Assembly (NCBI GenBank): GCA_964559435.1
Contig: CAZLHI010000008.1
Location: 1-64,000, forward strand
Length of the DNA stretch: 64,000 bases
Direction: 5' to 3'
Origin: Hebobacterum sp964559435
GTDB taxonomy: Bacteria; Armatimonadota; Hebobacteria; Hebobacterales; Hebobacteraceae
Shown one piece after another: positions 8,268-17,343 of this stretch. The translations under genes and the position numbers were made by a program. The notes beneath the pieces are model-generated. The model searched no databases and was not told the DNA's origin. It worked only from the letters and a program-made list of their open reading frames with translations. Each line of letters opens with the position of its first letter. Positions within the stretch are counted from its first letter, which is position 1.

Positions 8268-9479
8268 ATGGCTCAGGTAAGTATTGCTCGCGCCACCAAC
8301 TTGGACGACGCGGCGGCCATCCGCGAGGCGGTGCGCCGCGCCATCGACTTGGTGTGCGACCTGTGCGATATCGTACAGCCCGGCCACACAGTCGTTCTGA
8401 AACCGAACGTCTTCGCGCCGCGGCCGGCCCCGACGACAACCGATCCGAGGGTCGTGGTGGCAGTCGGGGAGCTCGCCCGAGAGGCCGGCGCGGGTCGCGT
8501 CATCGTGGCCGAGGGGCGGAGCATCTCCACCGCGCGCTACCGAAGCGGCGCCAGCACCACGAGGGGGTGTTTCGAGGCCGTCGGCATGGCGCAAGCCGTC
8601 TCGGAGGCCGGCTTCGACATCATCTACCTCGAGGAGGATGAGTTCCGCGAGGTCGAGGTGCCCGGCGGCCAGATACTTCGCCGGGCGAGCGTACCGAAGA
8701 CCATCCTCGAGGCCGATGCCTTCATCAACATGCCGGTGATGAAGATACACAGCCTGACCCTGGTGACACTCGCCATCAAGAACCTGCACGGAATCGTCTC
8801 CGACTACGACAAGCTCTACCGGCACTGCTACCGCGAGCTGGGGCTGGCCCGGAAGCTGACCGATATCCTGCGCATACGCCGCATAGACCTGAACGTGATG
8901 GACGCGCTGCTGGGGCAGGAGGCGGATCACGCAGCAGACGGCCGACCTGTGGAGATGGGGCTGATCCTCGCCGGCCGCGACGCGGTGGCGCTCGACGCCG
9001 TCGCCGGCCTGATCATGGGCATCGACCCCGCCGAAGTGGACACGACACGTCTCGCCGGGGAGGGCGGCCTCGGCGTGGCCGATGCCGAACACATCGAAGT
9101 CATAGGCGAGTCGGTGGATGCCGTCAGGCGCCCGTTCGAGCGACCTGACGTCGAGCTCTCCGAGGCGAAGTTCCCAGGGCTCCGGCTGTACGCAGGAGAC
9201 TACTGCCGTTCCTGCGCCTATTACATCCGGCGCGGCCTGGACAGGCTCAAGCAGGAGGGCCTGCTCGACGAAGGCCGCCCGCTGGCGGTCGTGGTGGGGA
9301 AGGAGCCTGACGTTCCCGGCGACCTCGCATGTCCGGTGGCGATCCTGGGCGACTGCGCCCTTGCCTCGGAGAGCGTGAAGCCGCTTCGCGATCGACTGCT
9401 GCTGCGCGGGAAGCTTAACACCGTCTACGCCTGCCCGCCGATGGAGTTCCGGATTCGGGCCGCCGACATGCTCGACTAG
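8268..9479 (+). CDS. DUF362 domain protein
   Basis: The start is ATG 8268 (MAQVSIARATN) with AGAGGA upstream. The upstream in-frame ATG at 8163 lies inside icd and gives a basic, non-homologous extension. The domain opens with a PGHTVVLKPNVFAP segment and continues through TTDPRVVVAVGELAREAG, then FINMPVMKIHSLTLVTLAIKNLHGIV, the conserved core of DUF362. The C-terminal 100 residues have YCRSCAYYI and CPVAILGDCALA, with Cys residues that could bind iron or zinc. No CxxCxxCxxxCP ferredoxin cluster is present. DUF362 function is unknown. It follows icd by 16 bases and is probably co-transcribed. Confidence 0.8.
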   Translation: MAQVSIARATNLDDAAAIREAVRRAIDLVCDLCDIVQPGHTVVLKPNVFAPRPAPTTTDPRVVVAVGELAREAGAGRVIVAEGRSISTARYRSGASTTRGCFEAVGMAQAVSEAGFDIIYLEEDEFREVEVPGGQILRRASVPKTILEADAFINMPVMKIHSLTLVTLAIKNLHGIVSDYDKLYRHCYRELGLARKLTDILRIRRIDLNVMDALLGQEADHAADGRPVEMGLILAGRDAVALDAVAGLIMGIDPAEVDTTRLAGEGGLGVADAEHIEVIGESVDAVRRPFERPDVELSEAKFPGLRLYAGDYCRSCAYYIRRGLDRLKQEGLLDEGRPLAVVVGKEPDVPGDLACPVAILGDCALASESVKPLRDRLLLRGKLNTVYACPPMEFRIRAADMLD

Positions 9480-9510
9480 CTGCGCGGCACGGCCCCGCGG
9501 AGACACGATC

Positions 9511-10947
9511 ATGACCAGTGACATCAAGGTCCACGAGGTACAGACCTTCCTCGTGCCCGCGGTCTGCCGCACGCCCCTGAGCTTCGGCGCCGTGGTCGTC
9601 GAGGAGCTGCCGATAGGCTACGCAAAGGCCACGGTGGAGAACCGCGCCGGCGAAGTCGCGACCGGCTGGGGCGCCATGTTTCTGATGGACCTGTGGGCCT
9701 GGCCTTCTTCACGGGCGACCCACGAGCAGAAGAACATGGTGATGTGTCGTCTGCTCGATACCTATGCTCGCGTCGTGACAGGCGGAGGCGCTTTCGCCCA
9801 CCCGCTGGCCATCTTCCTGGACCGCGAGCAAGAGATCAGGAAGGCGAACCGGGAGCTGTGTGACGAGCTGACAGCGGGTGAGCAAATGCCTTTTCTCGGC
9901 GCACTGGTCGCAGCCAGCCCGGTGGACCACGCGATCCACGACGCTTTCGGGAACGTCAATGGGATGGACTCCTATCTGGGCTACGGGCCGGAGCACATGT
10001 CCTTCGACGTGTCCCGGTACTTGGGGCAGGGGTTCTCTGGCGTCTATCCCTCGCAGTTCCTGCGACCCGCGTATGTGCCGCAAGTGCCGGTCTTCCATCT
10101 CGTGGGAGGTCTCGATATCCTCCGCCGAGCAGACGTCCCCGAGGATCATCCCACCGACGGCCTTCCCAACTCGCTCGACGAATGGATCGAGCGGGACGGC
10201 GTGTTCTGCCTGAAGGTGAAGCTGCGCGGTAACGAGATGAACTGGGACCTCGAGAGGACCGTCGCCGTCTCCCGCGTCTACCATAACACCCAGGCCGCGG
10301 CGCGGCGAGACCTGCCTGAGGGCCCTTTCCTGACTGCCGACTTCAACGAGCAGTGCGAGTCTCCGGAGTATGTTCTTGAGTACCTTGAGAAACTGCGCGA
10401 GCGAAGCGCCGCCGTGTTCGCAGAGTTGCTGTACATCGAGCAGCCGACTGAGCGGGACCTCCTCGCGCATCGGTGGGACATGCGCGGCATCTCGGCTGTG
10501 AAGCCGGTGCTGGTGGACGAAAGCCTGACCTCCGCCGATGACCTGCGGCTGGCTCTGGCACTCGGCTGGTCGGGGATAGCCCTGAAGAGCTGCAAGTGTC
10601 TCTCCTCCGACCTGGCCCTGCTGTGCGCGGCGGAGCGTGCGGGGATCCCCTACGCAATTCAGGACTTGACCAATCCGTCGCTCGCATTGATCGAGAGTAT
10701 CGGCCTTGCCGCGAGGACCAACCCGATCAAGGGTGTGGAGACCAACTCCCGCCAGTTCTTCCCGCGAGCCAATGAAGTTGCAGCAAAGGCGCATCCGGGG
10801 CTGTTCGAGATACGCAACGGCTACGCGGGGACCGGATCGATCGCGGGCACCGGCCTCGGCTTTCAGATCGAGAGGATTCCCGGATTCACGAACCACCTCG
10901 AGAAGGCCGACGCGGTATTCCGCAGTTCACTCCCCAGCGATCAGTGA
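9511..10947 (+). CDS. Enolase-superfamily enzyme (mandelate racemase/muconate lactonizing type)
   Basis: Probably a sugar-acid dehydratase or racemase acting on a carboxylate alpha-proton. The C-terminal barrel shows the metal strands FLTADFNEQ (Asp), ELLYIEQPTE (Glu) and PVLVDESLTS (Asp/Glu), followed by GIALKSCKCLS with a Lys. FCLKVKLRGNEMNWDLERT is the strand-2 K-x-K-like catalytic segment. At 478 residues it is longer than the usual 370-420, because of insertions in the N-terminal cap. The ATG at 9511 has GGAGA seven bases upstream. It stands third in a run with icd and the DUF362 gene. Confidence 0.82.
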   Translation: MTSDIKVHEVQTFLVPAVCRTPLSFGAVVVEELPIGYAKATVENRAGEVATGWGAMFLMDLWAWPSSRATHEQKNMVMCRLLDTYARVVTGGGAFAHPLAIFLDREQEIRKANRELCDELTAGEQMPFLGALVAASPVDHAIHDAFGNVNGMDSYLGYGPEHMSFDVSRYLGQGFSGVYPSQFLRPAYVPQVPVFHLVGGLDILRRADVPEDHPTDGLPNSLDEWIERDGVFCLKVKLRGNEMNWDLERTVAVSRVYHNTQAAARRDLPEGPFLTADFNEQCESPEYVLEYLEKLRERSAAVFAELLYIEQPTERDLLAHRWDMRGISAVKPVLVDESLTSADDLRLALALGWSGIALKSCKCLSSDLALLCAAERAGIPYAIQDLTNPSLALIESIGLAARTNPIKGVETNSRQFFPRANEVAAKAHPGLFEIRNGYAGTGSIAGTGLGFQIERIPGFTNHLEKADAVFRSSLPSDQ

Positions 10948-10982
10948 CGCGGCGCGCGGCCGCTGACTGCCCGCCCCGCAGC

Positions 10983-11831
10983 TCAGAGGAAGAGCGACTT
11001 CGCGAAGGCGATATCGTCGGCGATGAGACGATCCAGCGAGGCCTCGTCGTCATACTCGGCAGTCAGGCATACGACTCCCGCGTACTCCCGCCTCTTCAGC
11101 TCGGCCGCCACCCGCGGCCAGGAAGCCAGGCCGTCCCGGCCCGAGGTCCAGTGCGCTCGCCACTCGGCGGATTCGGCCTTCAGTCCGCTCACGCGTTCCC
11201 AGAACGCGTTCTTCAGGTTCACCATACACAGGTGCGACCAGATGATGTCGATGGCCATCTCCGGGTCTTCGCCGTTCAGGGCGTTGTGAGCTGCGTCCCA
11301 GACCGCGCCCACATGTCTGGGATCGTAGCTCCCGATGAGGTGAAGCAGCCCCGATGCGTTCGCCACATAGCGGTCGCAGTGGTTCTGGACGCCGAGCTTG
11401 ACGCCGTGCTTCTCGAGCAGCGGAACGAGAGCATCGTATTCCCGGCGCAGGCGCTCCACAGATGCCAGGTATCCCTCCTCGCCGATCTCCGCCATGACCC
11501 GGATGATCGGGACCCTCGCCTCCGCACAGGCTGTGATCGTCGCCTCAGCCGCCGGGCCGGCGATGCTGGCGATCTCAAGGCCGCAGTCGCGCATGACGCG
11601 GGCGGCCTCAGGCAGATCTGTGCGAACCCTCTCAGGGGTCACCTGAAAGCCGGGCCGCACCGGCAGCTCAACGGCCTCGAACCCGAGCGCCTTCACGTGC
11701 TGCGCCAGTTGAGCCAGGGGCATCTTCCAGGGCTTGGTGAATACCGAGAAAGTGACCCCGTCTCTGCTCACCTCGTGCCTCCGCAGTTCCATGGCGTGCA
11801 CGCCCAGCATCTTCTTTGCCCTCGCACTCAT
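10983..11831 (-). CDS. Sugar phosphate isomerase/epimerase-like TIM barrel
   Basis: A 282-residue protein of the xylose-isomerase-like barrel superfamily. Metal-strand motifs are LGVQNHCDRY, VGAVWDAAHN, HLCMVNLKNAF and VCLTAEYDDE. The first ligand position, usually Glu (ENH), is Gln here. The Asp, His-strand and last Glu positions remain, so activity may be altered or metal bound differently. The start at 11831 has AGGAG only two bases away, so a later start is possible, although no better one is seen. It is convergent with the enolase-superfamily gene and divergent from the GH57 gene. Confidence 0.75.
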   Translation of the reverse strand: MSARAKKMLGVHAMELRRHEVSRDGVTFSVFTKPWKMPLAQLAQHVKALGFEAVELPVRPGFQVTPERVRTDLPEAARVMRDCGLEIASIAGPAAEATITACAEARVPIIRVMAEIGEEGYLASVERLRREYDALVPLLEKHGVKLGVQNHCDRYVANASGLLHLIGSYDPRHVGAVWDAAHNALNGEDPEMAIDIIWSHLCMVNLKNAFWERVSGLKAESAEWRAHWTSGRDGLASWPRVAAELKRREYAGVVCLTAEYDDEASLDRLIADDIAFAKSLFL

Positions 11832-11965
11832 CGCTCCTGTCGCCGGCCGTCTGCCACAGGACTGGTGGCCGAGCTGAGGGAAGCCTTAGCATACAGCCGG
11901 CGGCGTACCCGCGTCTCGCGCCGCGGCCGCCGGCGGAAAGACGATCATCGGCCGGAGATGTGTCG

Positions 11966-13909
11966 GTGAATCGGCTCAATCTTGCTCTGTGCCTCCACAA
12001 TCACCAGCCGGTGGGCAACTTCGAGTACACTATAGAGAACGCCTACCGCCAGGCTTACCGGCCGCTGTTGGAGACCGTCGTGCGCGCCCCGCATGTCAAG
12101 GTCGTGCTGCACTACTCCGGGTTCCTGCTTTCCTGGTTGAAGGACAATCATGCCGAGACCTTCGATCTGATCGGTGATCTCGTCCGGGCCGGCCGCGCCG
12201 AGCTTCTCACCGGGGGATGCTACGAGCCGATTCTCCCACTCATCCCCGATCGAGACAGACAGGGCCAGATTGGGGCACTTACCTCCTACATAGAGCGCCA
12301 CTTCGGGACCAGGCCGAACGGAATGTGGTTGGCCGAGCGCGTCTGGCAGCCGGACCTCGTCGAGCCCCTGCGAGACGCGGGCCTCCGCTACACAATTGTC
12401 GACGACAGCAATTTCGAGATGGTGGGGATTGCTGAGGATGAAAGCCTCGGGCACTTCACGGTCACCGGCCCGAGTGGCGCGAAGATACAGGTATTTCCCA
12501 TCAACGGCGCCCTCCGCCAGGCCATCCCGTTCCAGAGTCCGGAGGCCGTGATCGAGCACCTGGGCGAGCTGGCCGGCGACGGCTGCGGACTGGCGCTGTT
12601 TGCTGACGACGGCGAGAAGCTCGGCGAGTGGCCTGGCACTCACCAGCTCCTCTACGTGGAGGGATGGCTGGAGCGTTTCCTGGAGCTCCTTGGTGACAAC
12701 AGCGACTGGCTGCACATCACGACCCTGGGGCATTTCCTCGAGGCCGTGCCGCCGAGAGGTGAGATCGAACTGCCGCCGGGCTCCTACGCCGAGATGATGG
12801 AGTGGTCGGGCGGCTCCTGGTGGAGTTTCCTGTCTCGCTACCCGGAGAGCAATCTCATGTATCGCAAGATGCTCGCCGTCAGCGACGCGGTCGCCGCGCT
12901 GCCCGAGGGTGAGACCAAGACCAGGGAGGCCCGCGACCACCTCTACCGGGGCCAGTCGAACGATCCGTACTGGCACGGGGTCTTCGGCGGCCTCTATCTG
13001 CTCCACCTGCGGGCCGGCAACTACCGCAGCCTGCTTCGGGCGGAGAACATCGCGCGGCCCGGCCGCGAACTCAACGCTGAGGAAGCGGACTTCGACGGCG
13101 ACGGCAACGAGGAGATCCTCGTCACATCACCCAAGATCAACTGCTACCTTCATCGCGTCGGCGGGCAGATCTTCGAGCTCGACTACCGTCCCGTCGCATG
13201 GAATCTCCTCGCCACCCTCGCCCGCAGACCCGAGCCCTATCACGAGGAGCAGGACACCGCTGAGTATGATTGGTACCCGCGGCGCGCTCTCATCGATCAC
13301 TTCTTCCGGGACGACGTGACCATTGACACCTTCTCGGCCTGCCGATACGGGGAGCAGGGAGACTTCGTCGATCAGCCATATGAAGTCGAGGTCGAAGAAG
13401 GCGAGGGCGCGACGGCAGTCGTCCTCCGGCGCGACGGAGGCGTGTGGGTCGGCGACGACTTCATGCCCGTGACGGTCAGCAAGCGTCTCTCCTTCTACCG
13501 GCGGGCGCCCAGAGTCGACGTGGCCTACAGCGTGGAGCACCCAGGGTGCAACTCCCTCCCGCTGTGGTTCGCCTGTGAACTCAACCTGGTCCTCTCCTCC
13601 GGCAGCGGCGAAGGCCGGTACTGTGAGGTCGAGGGCGCGCGCAGACCTCTTTCGTCCGGAAGTGAGAGCTACTCAGGCCTCGCGGCCCTTGCCCTCGTGG
13701 ACGAATGGATTGGCTTTCGTGTCGAGCTCGACTTCGAGGAGCCCTGCGACATCTGGGTGTTTCCGGTCGAGACGCTGTCTCACGGGCTGGAGGGCCTCAG
13801 TCGTTCCTACCAGGGCACCTGCGTTACTCCGCACTGGCGTATTGCCCCGGCCGCCGGGCGTCCGTGGTCGGTGCGCTTCACCCTGGGGCTGGGCCCAGCA
13901 AAGGCCTAG
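11966..13909 (+). CDS. GH57 alpha-amylase / 4-alpha-glucanotransferase
   Basis: The GTG at 11966 (VNRLNLALCLHNHQPVGNF) has CGGAG upstream and puts the GH57 conserved region 1 at residue 5. The upstream frame extension to 11816 is non-homologous. Region 3, WLAERVW, carries the nucleophile Glu (about residue 124). LFADDGEKLGEWP carries the acid/base Asp (about residue 215). Both match the Thermococcus litoralis glucanotransferase positions within one residue. The 647-residue length with a beta-rich C-terminal half agrees with that family. There is no signal peptide, so it acts in the cytoplasm on glycogen or maltodextrin. Confidence 0.88.
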   Translation: MNRLNLALCLHNHQPVGNFEYTIENAYRQAYRPLLETVVRAPHVKVVLHYSGFLLSWLKDNHAETFDLIGDLVRAGRAELLTGGCYEPILPLIPDRDRQGQIGALTSYIERHFGTRPNGMWLAERVWQPDLVEPLRDAGLRYTIVDDSNFEMVGIAEDESLGHFTVTGPSGAKIQVFPINGALRQAIPFQSPEAVIEHLGELAGDGCGLALFADDGEKLGEWPGTHQLLYVEGWLERFLELLGDNSDWLHITTLGHFLEAVPPRGEIELPPGSYAEMMEWSGGSWWSFLSRYPESNLMYRKMLAVSDAVAALPEGETKTREARDHLYRGQSNDPYWHGVFGGLYLLHLRAGNYRSLLRAENIARPGRELNAEEADFDGDGNEEILVTSPKINCYLHRVGGQIFELDYRPVAWNLLATLARRPEPYHEEQDTAEYDWYPRRALIDHFFRDDVTIDTFSACRYGEQGDFVDQPYEVEVEEGEGATAVVLRRDGGVWVGDDFMPVTVSKRLSFYRRAPRVDVAYSVEHPGCNSLPLWFACELNLVLSSGSGEGRYCEVEGARRPLSSGSESYSGLAALALVDEWIGFRVELDFEEPCDIWVFPVETLSHGLEGLSRSYQGTCVTPHWRIAPAAGRPWSVRFTLGLGPAKA

Positions 13910-13944
13910 CCTGCTGGCAGCGCCTGCCGCGCAGCGCCCGACAA

Positions 13945-15456
13945 CTACTTCCTGCTCACCTCTACCTCAAGCCGATCCGGGTTCGTGCCCGCCTGCGTCA
14001 GCGGAACGCGCCATGTCATCAGATCATGTCGCGGGTAGTCCCCGCCGGCCTGCGCGAAGCGAGCGGTCCACTCCCCGAAGCCGTAGGACAGATGGTCGCC
14101 ATCGCCTATCAGCCCCTCGAAGGCCTCGCGAAGCGTCGAGAGCATCGGTCCGGCGCAGAAGCACTCGTAATGCAGACGGTAGAACTCAGGCACGACCAGC
14201 CACTGACCTGGACCATCTTCGACCGGGGTCACCTCCTCAACCTTGTCGAGCCCTGAGTCAGCGGGTGCGAGGCGCGGCGGGAGGACGCACATCGCGCCTT
14301 CCTTCACACATCGCCGAACGGCCGCCATGGTTTCATCGCTGATCATCGTGCCGGTCAGGAAGATCAAGCGAACTCCGGCGAGGGTGTCGTAGCCGACCTC
14401 GTGGTCGTACACCGCGACGTTGTCAAGAGGGACGAAGAGTGTCCGGCAGCCGAAGCGCCGTGCCTCCCATTGATGCGAGACCGAATCGGTTCGGACGAAG
14501 CCGTGAGACAGGAGGCTCCAGATGCTGAGCCACTCGGTGTTCTCCGGCCCTGCGGGCACGTGTCCGTAAAGCGGCCCCGGGTATTCCCCGAGATACCTCT
14601 GCCGCTCGTCGAAGCACGTGTCGTCGAAGCGTATGATGGCAGTCCTTGGCTTGAAGTCGCGCCACGAGTACGGCCGCGGGTGATCGGGCACGTAGTCTCT
14701 CAAGAACTCCGCGTAAGCGGCCTCTATCTCCTCCCCAACCGGATGGTTGTTCGACCGCCGCGCGCCGCCCTCCACGTAGATCTGACTTGCCCCTGACCAG
14801 TAGGCCAGGAGGAGGGCCGAGCGGAAGCGCTCGGCCGAGTGGCCGATGGTCTCGTTGTGCCACCAGTAGTCCACATCGATCCAGAAGTCTACGTCGTACT
14901 GGCGAGCAGCGCCCATCGCAACCGCCAGCATCGCTGGCCCGCAGGTTTCCTTGAGGATCTTCGGGCTGACGGTGAGCCCGGCGAGGGCGGAAGTGTGCAT
15001 CATCACCGGGAAGAGGAACTCCACAGCCGCCGGCTTGCCTGCCGCGGTGCAGGCCCCGTTGCTCTGGCGCAGAGCAGAGAGCACCGCTTGGCGCGCAGCG
15101 CCCAGACCAAGTCCCTCCGTTTCGGCGAGATAGTGCTGCTCCTGGTACCCGTAGTAGGCGATAACCGGCCAGTGCGCGTTGATCTGCATGTGGTCGGCCT
15201 CATCGAGCATGAACCCGAGGAAGCCGGAGCGGCCAGCGAGGTCGCGCCTGAGCTCCTCAGGCGGCACCCAACCGACGGGGGCGCCCTCGAAGTTGAGCAC
15301 GTACTGCACGCCACTTGAGTCGCAATTGTCGAGCACGGATGGCAGCAACTCGACCCTGTCTCGGAAGTGCAGATCGACGAAGTCCACACCGAACCGCTTC
15401 GCCCTTCCGACAGCGCCCTCGGCTCCCGTGGTAAGTCCGAAGAGCGGCTGGCTCAT
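13945..15456 (-). CDS. Glycoside-hydrolase-like TIM-barrel protein, function unknown
   Basis: A 503-residue cytoplasmic protein behind AGGAGGT. It looks like a barrel plus a beta/alpha C-terminal half. Acidic strand-end motifs resemble retaining glycosidases (FLGFMLDEADHM, FWIDVDYWWHNETIG). IYVEGGARRSN and a trimerisation-like segment (TLFVPLDNVAVYDHEVGYDTLAGVRLIFLTG) recall the second domain of GH42-type beta-galactosidases. I cannot place it in a numbered family. It sits head-to-tail after the GH57 gene, on the other strand, within a carbohydrate region. Confidence 0.6.
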   Translation of the reverse strand: MSQPLFGLTTGAEGAVGRAKRFGVDFVDLHFRDRVELLPSVLDNCDSSGVQYVLNFEGAPVGWVPPEELRRDLAGRSGFLGFMLDEADHMQINAHWPVIAYYGYQEQHYLAETEGLGLGAARQAVLSALRQSNGACTAAGKPAAVEFLFPVMMHTSALAGLTVSPKILKETCGPAMLAVAMGAARQYDVDFWIDVDYWWHNETIGHSAERFRSALLLAYWSGASQIYVEGGARRSNNHPVGEEIEAAYAEFLRDYVPDHPRPYSWRDFKPRTAIIRFDDTCFDERQRYLGEYPGPLYGHVPAGPENTEWLSIWSLLSHGFVRTDSVSHQWEARRFGCRTLFVPLDNVAVYDHEVGYDTLAGVRLIFLTGTMISDETMAAVRRCVKEGAMCVLPPRLAPADSGLDKVEEVTPVEDGPGQWLVVPEFYRLHYECFCAGPMLSTLREAFEGLIGDGDHLSYGFGEWTARFAQAGGDYPRHDLMTWRVPLTQAGTNPDRLEVEVSRK

Positions 15457-15731
15457 GCTGCACCTCCTGAGGCCCCGGCGACATCAAGCAGGCCCGCGCG
15501 GCCGCGGGGATCAACTCGCGGCCGGTCGGAGCGCTGGAACCCGTATGCGGCGCGGCCAGGCTATTCCCCTTCTCTCGCGGAGGGGCCAGACCGCACGCAT
15601 CGATGTGACTCAATCGCGGCCGCCAAGGCCGGGACCAGTCGTGCGAGCGAGACGACGAGGCCCAACATTCAACTGTCGGTTTGTGTTGTGGCAAGAGAAT
15701 GAAGAGTGTCACTCCAACTCAGGGGGTCCCG

Positions 15732-17264
15732 ATGAGAGGTATGCGTCTGTTCTGCTAGTAGCTTGCTTGCTGTCCATCATGACCGGAGCAGTCACAGCGC
15801 CGGCCGAAGGCCAGGGCATGACCTTCAAGGTGGGCAGTGCTCCCCCGCCACAGGATGTCTACACGAAGGTCAATCTGACCGAGCCGTACGACATCATTGA
15901 AGGCTTCACCATCTATCCGTCCCTCGTCAGCCCGGATCTCTTCTACTACGTGCCCAAGCCGCGGCTGGCCCGCACGCAACAGGGGAGGCTGGTCTTCCGA
16001 CTGCTCGACTATGCCATGGCGGAGAACCGCAACCAGGTGGGAAGCGCCGATGTCGCAGGCGGCTATCTCCAGTTCGACGTCGTGATGTCGCCCACGCCCG
16101 ACCAGGAGAAGGCCATCAAGCAGAAGCTGCTCAACCCGCCGAAGCGGTTCAGCGCGAGCAAGCTGAACACGTCGAGATTCCTCGCGGCCAAAGCGCAGAC
16201 GGTCCATCCGTACCATCAGGTGTGGGGCGCGAACGCGAAGCCGAAGAACGTCCGGCTGGCCCCGATTCCCATCCACAACCTCCAGGCGAAGGCCAGGATT
16301 CCGGGCGTCCTCGCAGGCGACCTCACGGACACGGACTGGTATGACGCGAACGGTGACGCGAGCGGCACGACCACCTTCGCCATCAATCTGTCCGGACCGC
16401 AGGCCCACGCCCTCTACCAGGCGATCATGAACCCGGCGGCGGTGGAGCCCTTCAACGTGTTCTTCCGGGGCGATCTGGGTGGGTACATCAAGTGCCGGGC
16501 CAAGCTGAGCGTCAAGACGTCTGAGATCTACAGCTACATGCAAGAGCAGTCCGGCAGCGCGAAGAAGGTCGAGAAGCCGGGCAAGCGCGGGATCTCGCTC
16601 TTCGGTCTGGTCCACATCGGCGGCCGCGCCGCCGGCCAACCTGCGCTTCGGCGGACTGCTGCAGGGCAATCTCTATCAAGGCCGCATTGGAGATAGCTTC
16701 AACATCCTCAATCCAAGCGCCAGGCTGAGTGCTTACTCGGCCCGCAAGTGGCCAACCTTTGAGGATGGCACCGTGGTCAAGGGCGTCACTCACCGCTGGA
16801 AGTACACCGTCTTCTTCCGGCCGAGTATCACGGATATCGACTTCCCGCCGTCGTGGACATCGGAGGTGTTGACCAACTCGGAGACCGTCCTGACCGCGAC
16901 GATACCGGCGAAGGTGGCGGTCTTCACCGTGTCGGCCGACGGGCTCGACATGAACCGGGTGAGCGCCGCGCTCGTGAAGGTGAGGTACAAGGCTTCGCTC
17001 GCGCACCGAGACGGACGGGATGCTCTCACCATCAAGTCCACGAAGGTGCGGCCAGGCGGCCCCGACAAGTACCTCTACTTCTATGACGACGAGCCAAAGG
17101 TCAATCTGCCGTGCGAGTACCAGTACACGCTGCTCTATGCCGACAAGCCGCCATATACGAGCGAGTGGCTCCAGGACCAGGGCGGGATCATCATCCCGTT
17201 CGATCTCACCTACTACGGCACTCCCACCGAGTCCGGCACCGGGATCATAGACGCCACCTTCTGA
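15732..17264 (+). pseudogene. Secreted protein gene broken by two frameshifts
   Basis: AGGGGGT at 15721 precedes ATG 15732 (MRGMRLF, with a second Met at 15741). That frame ends at once, but the +2 frame continues with LLVACLLSIMTGAVTAPAEG. The two joined make a complete signal peptide, as if one T was lost near 15749. The long middle frame runs to about 16635. There an extra G in a GC-rich run moves the frame again (AANLRFGGLLQGNLYQGR) through to the stop at 17264. The rebuilt product is about 510 residues, secreted and beta-rich, of no family I recognise. It is either a decaying gene or carries assembly indels. The neighbour downstream is damaged too. Confidence 0.65.
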
Positions 17265-17275
17265 GACGCCACCCA

Positions 17276-17308
17276 AAAGGGGGGAGCGGCAATGCCGCTC
17301 CCCCCTTT
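17276..17308 (+). terminator. Strong hairpin terminator
   Basis: A perfect 15-bp stem, AAAGGGGGGAGCGGC / GCCGCTCCCCCCTTT, has a 3-base loop (AAT). It lies 12 bases after the stop at 17264 and before the next gene at 17344. The A and T ends make it usable in both directions. Confidence 0.85.
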
Positions 17309-17343
17309 GCCTTACATAGCTGCGCACCGCCAAGGAGACCCCG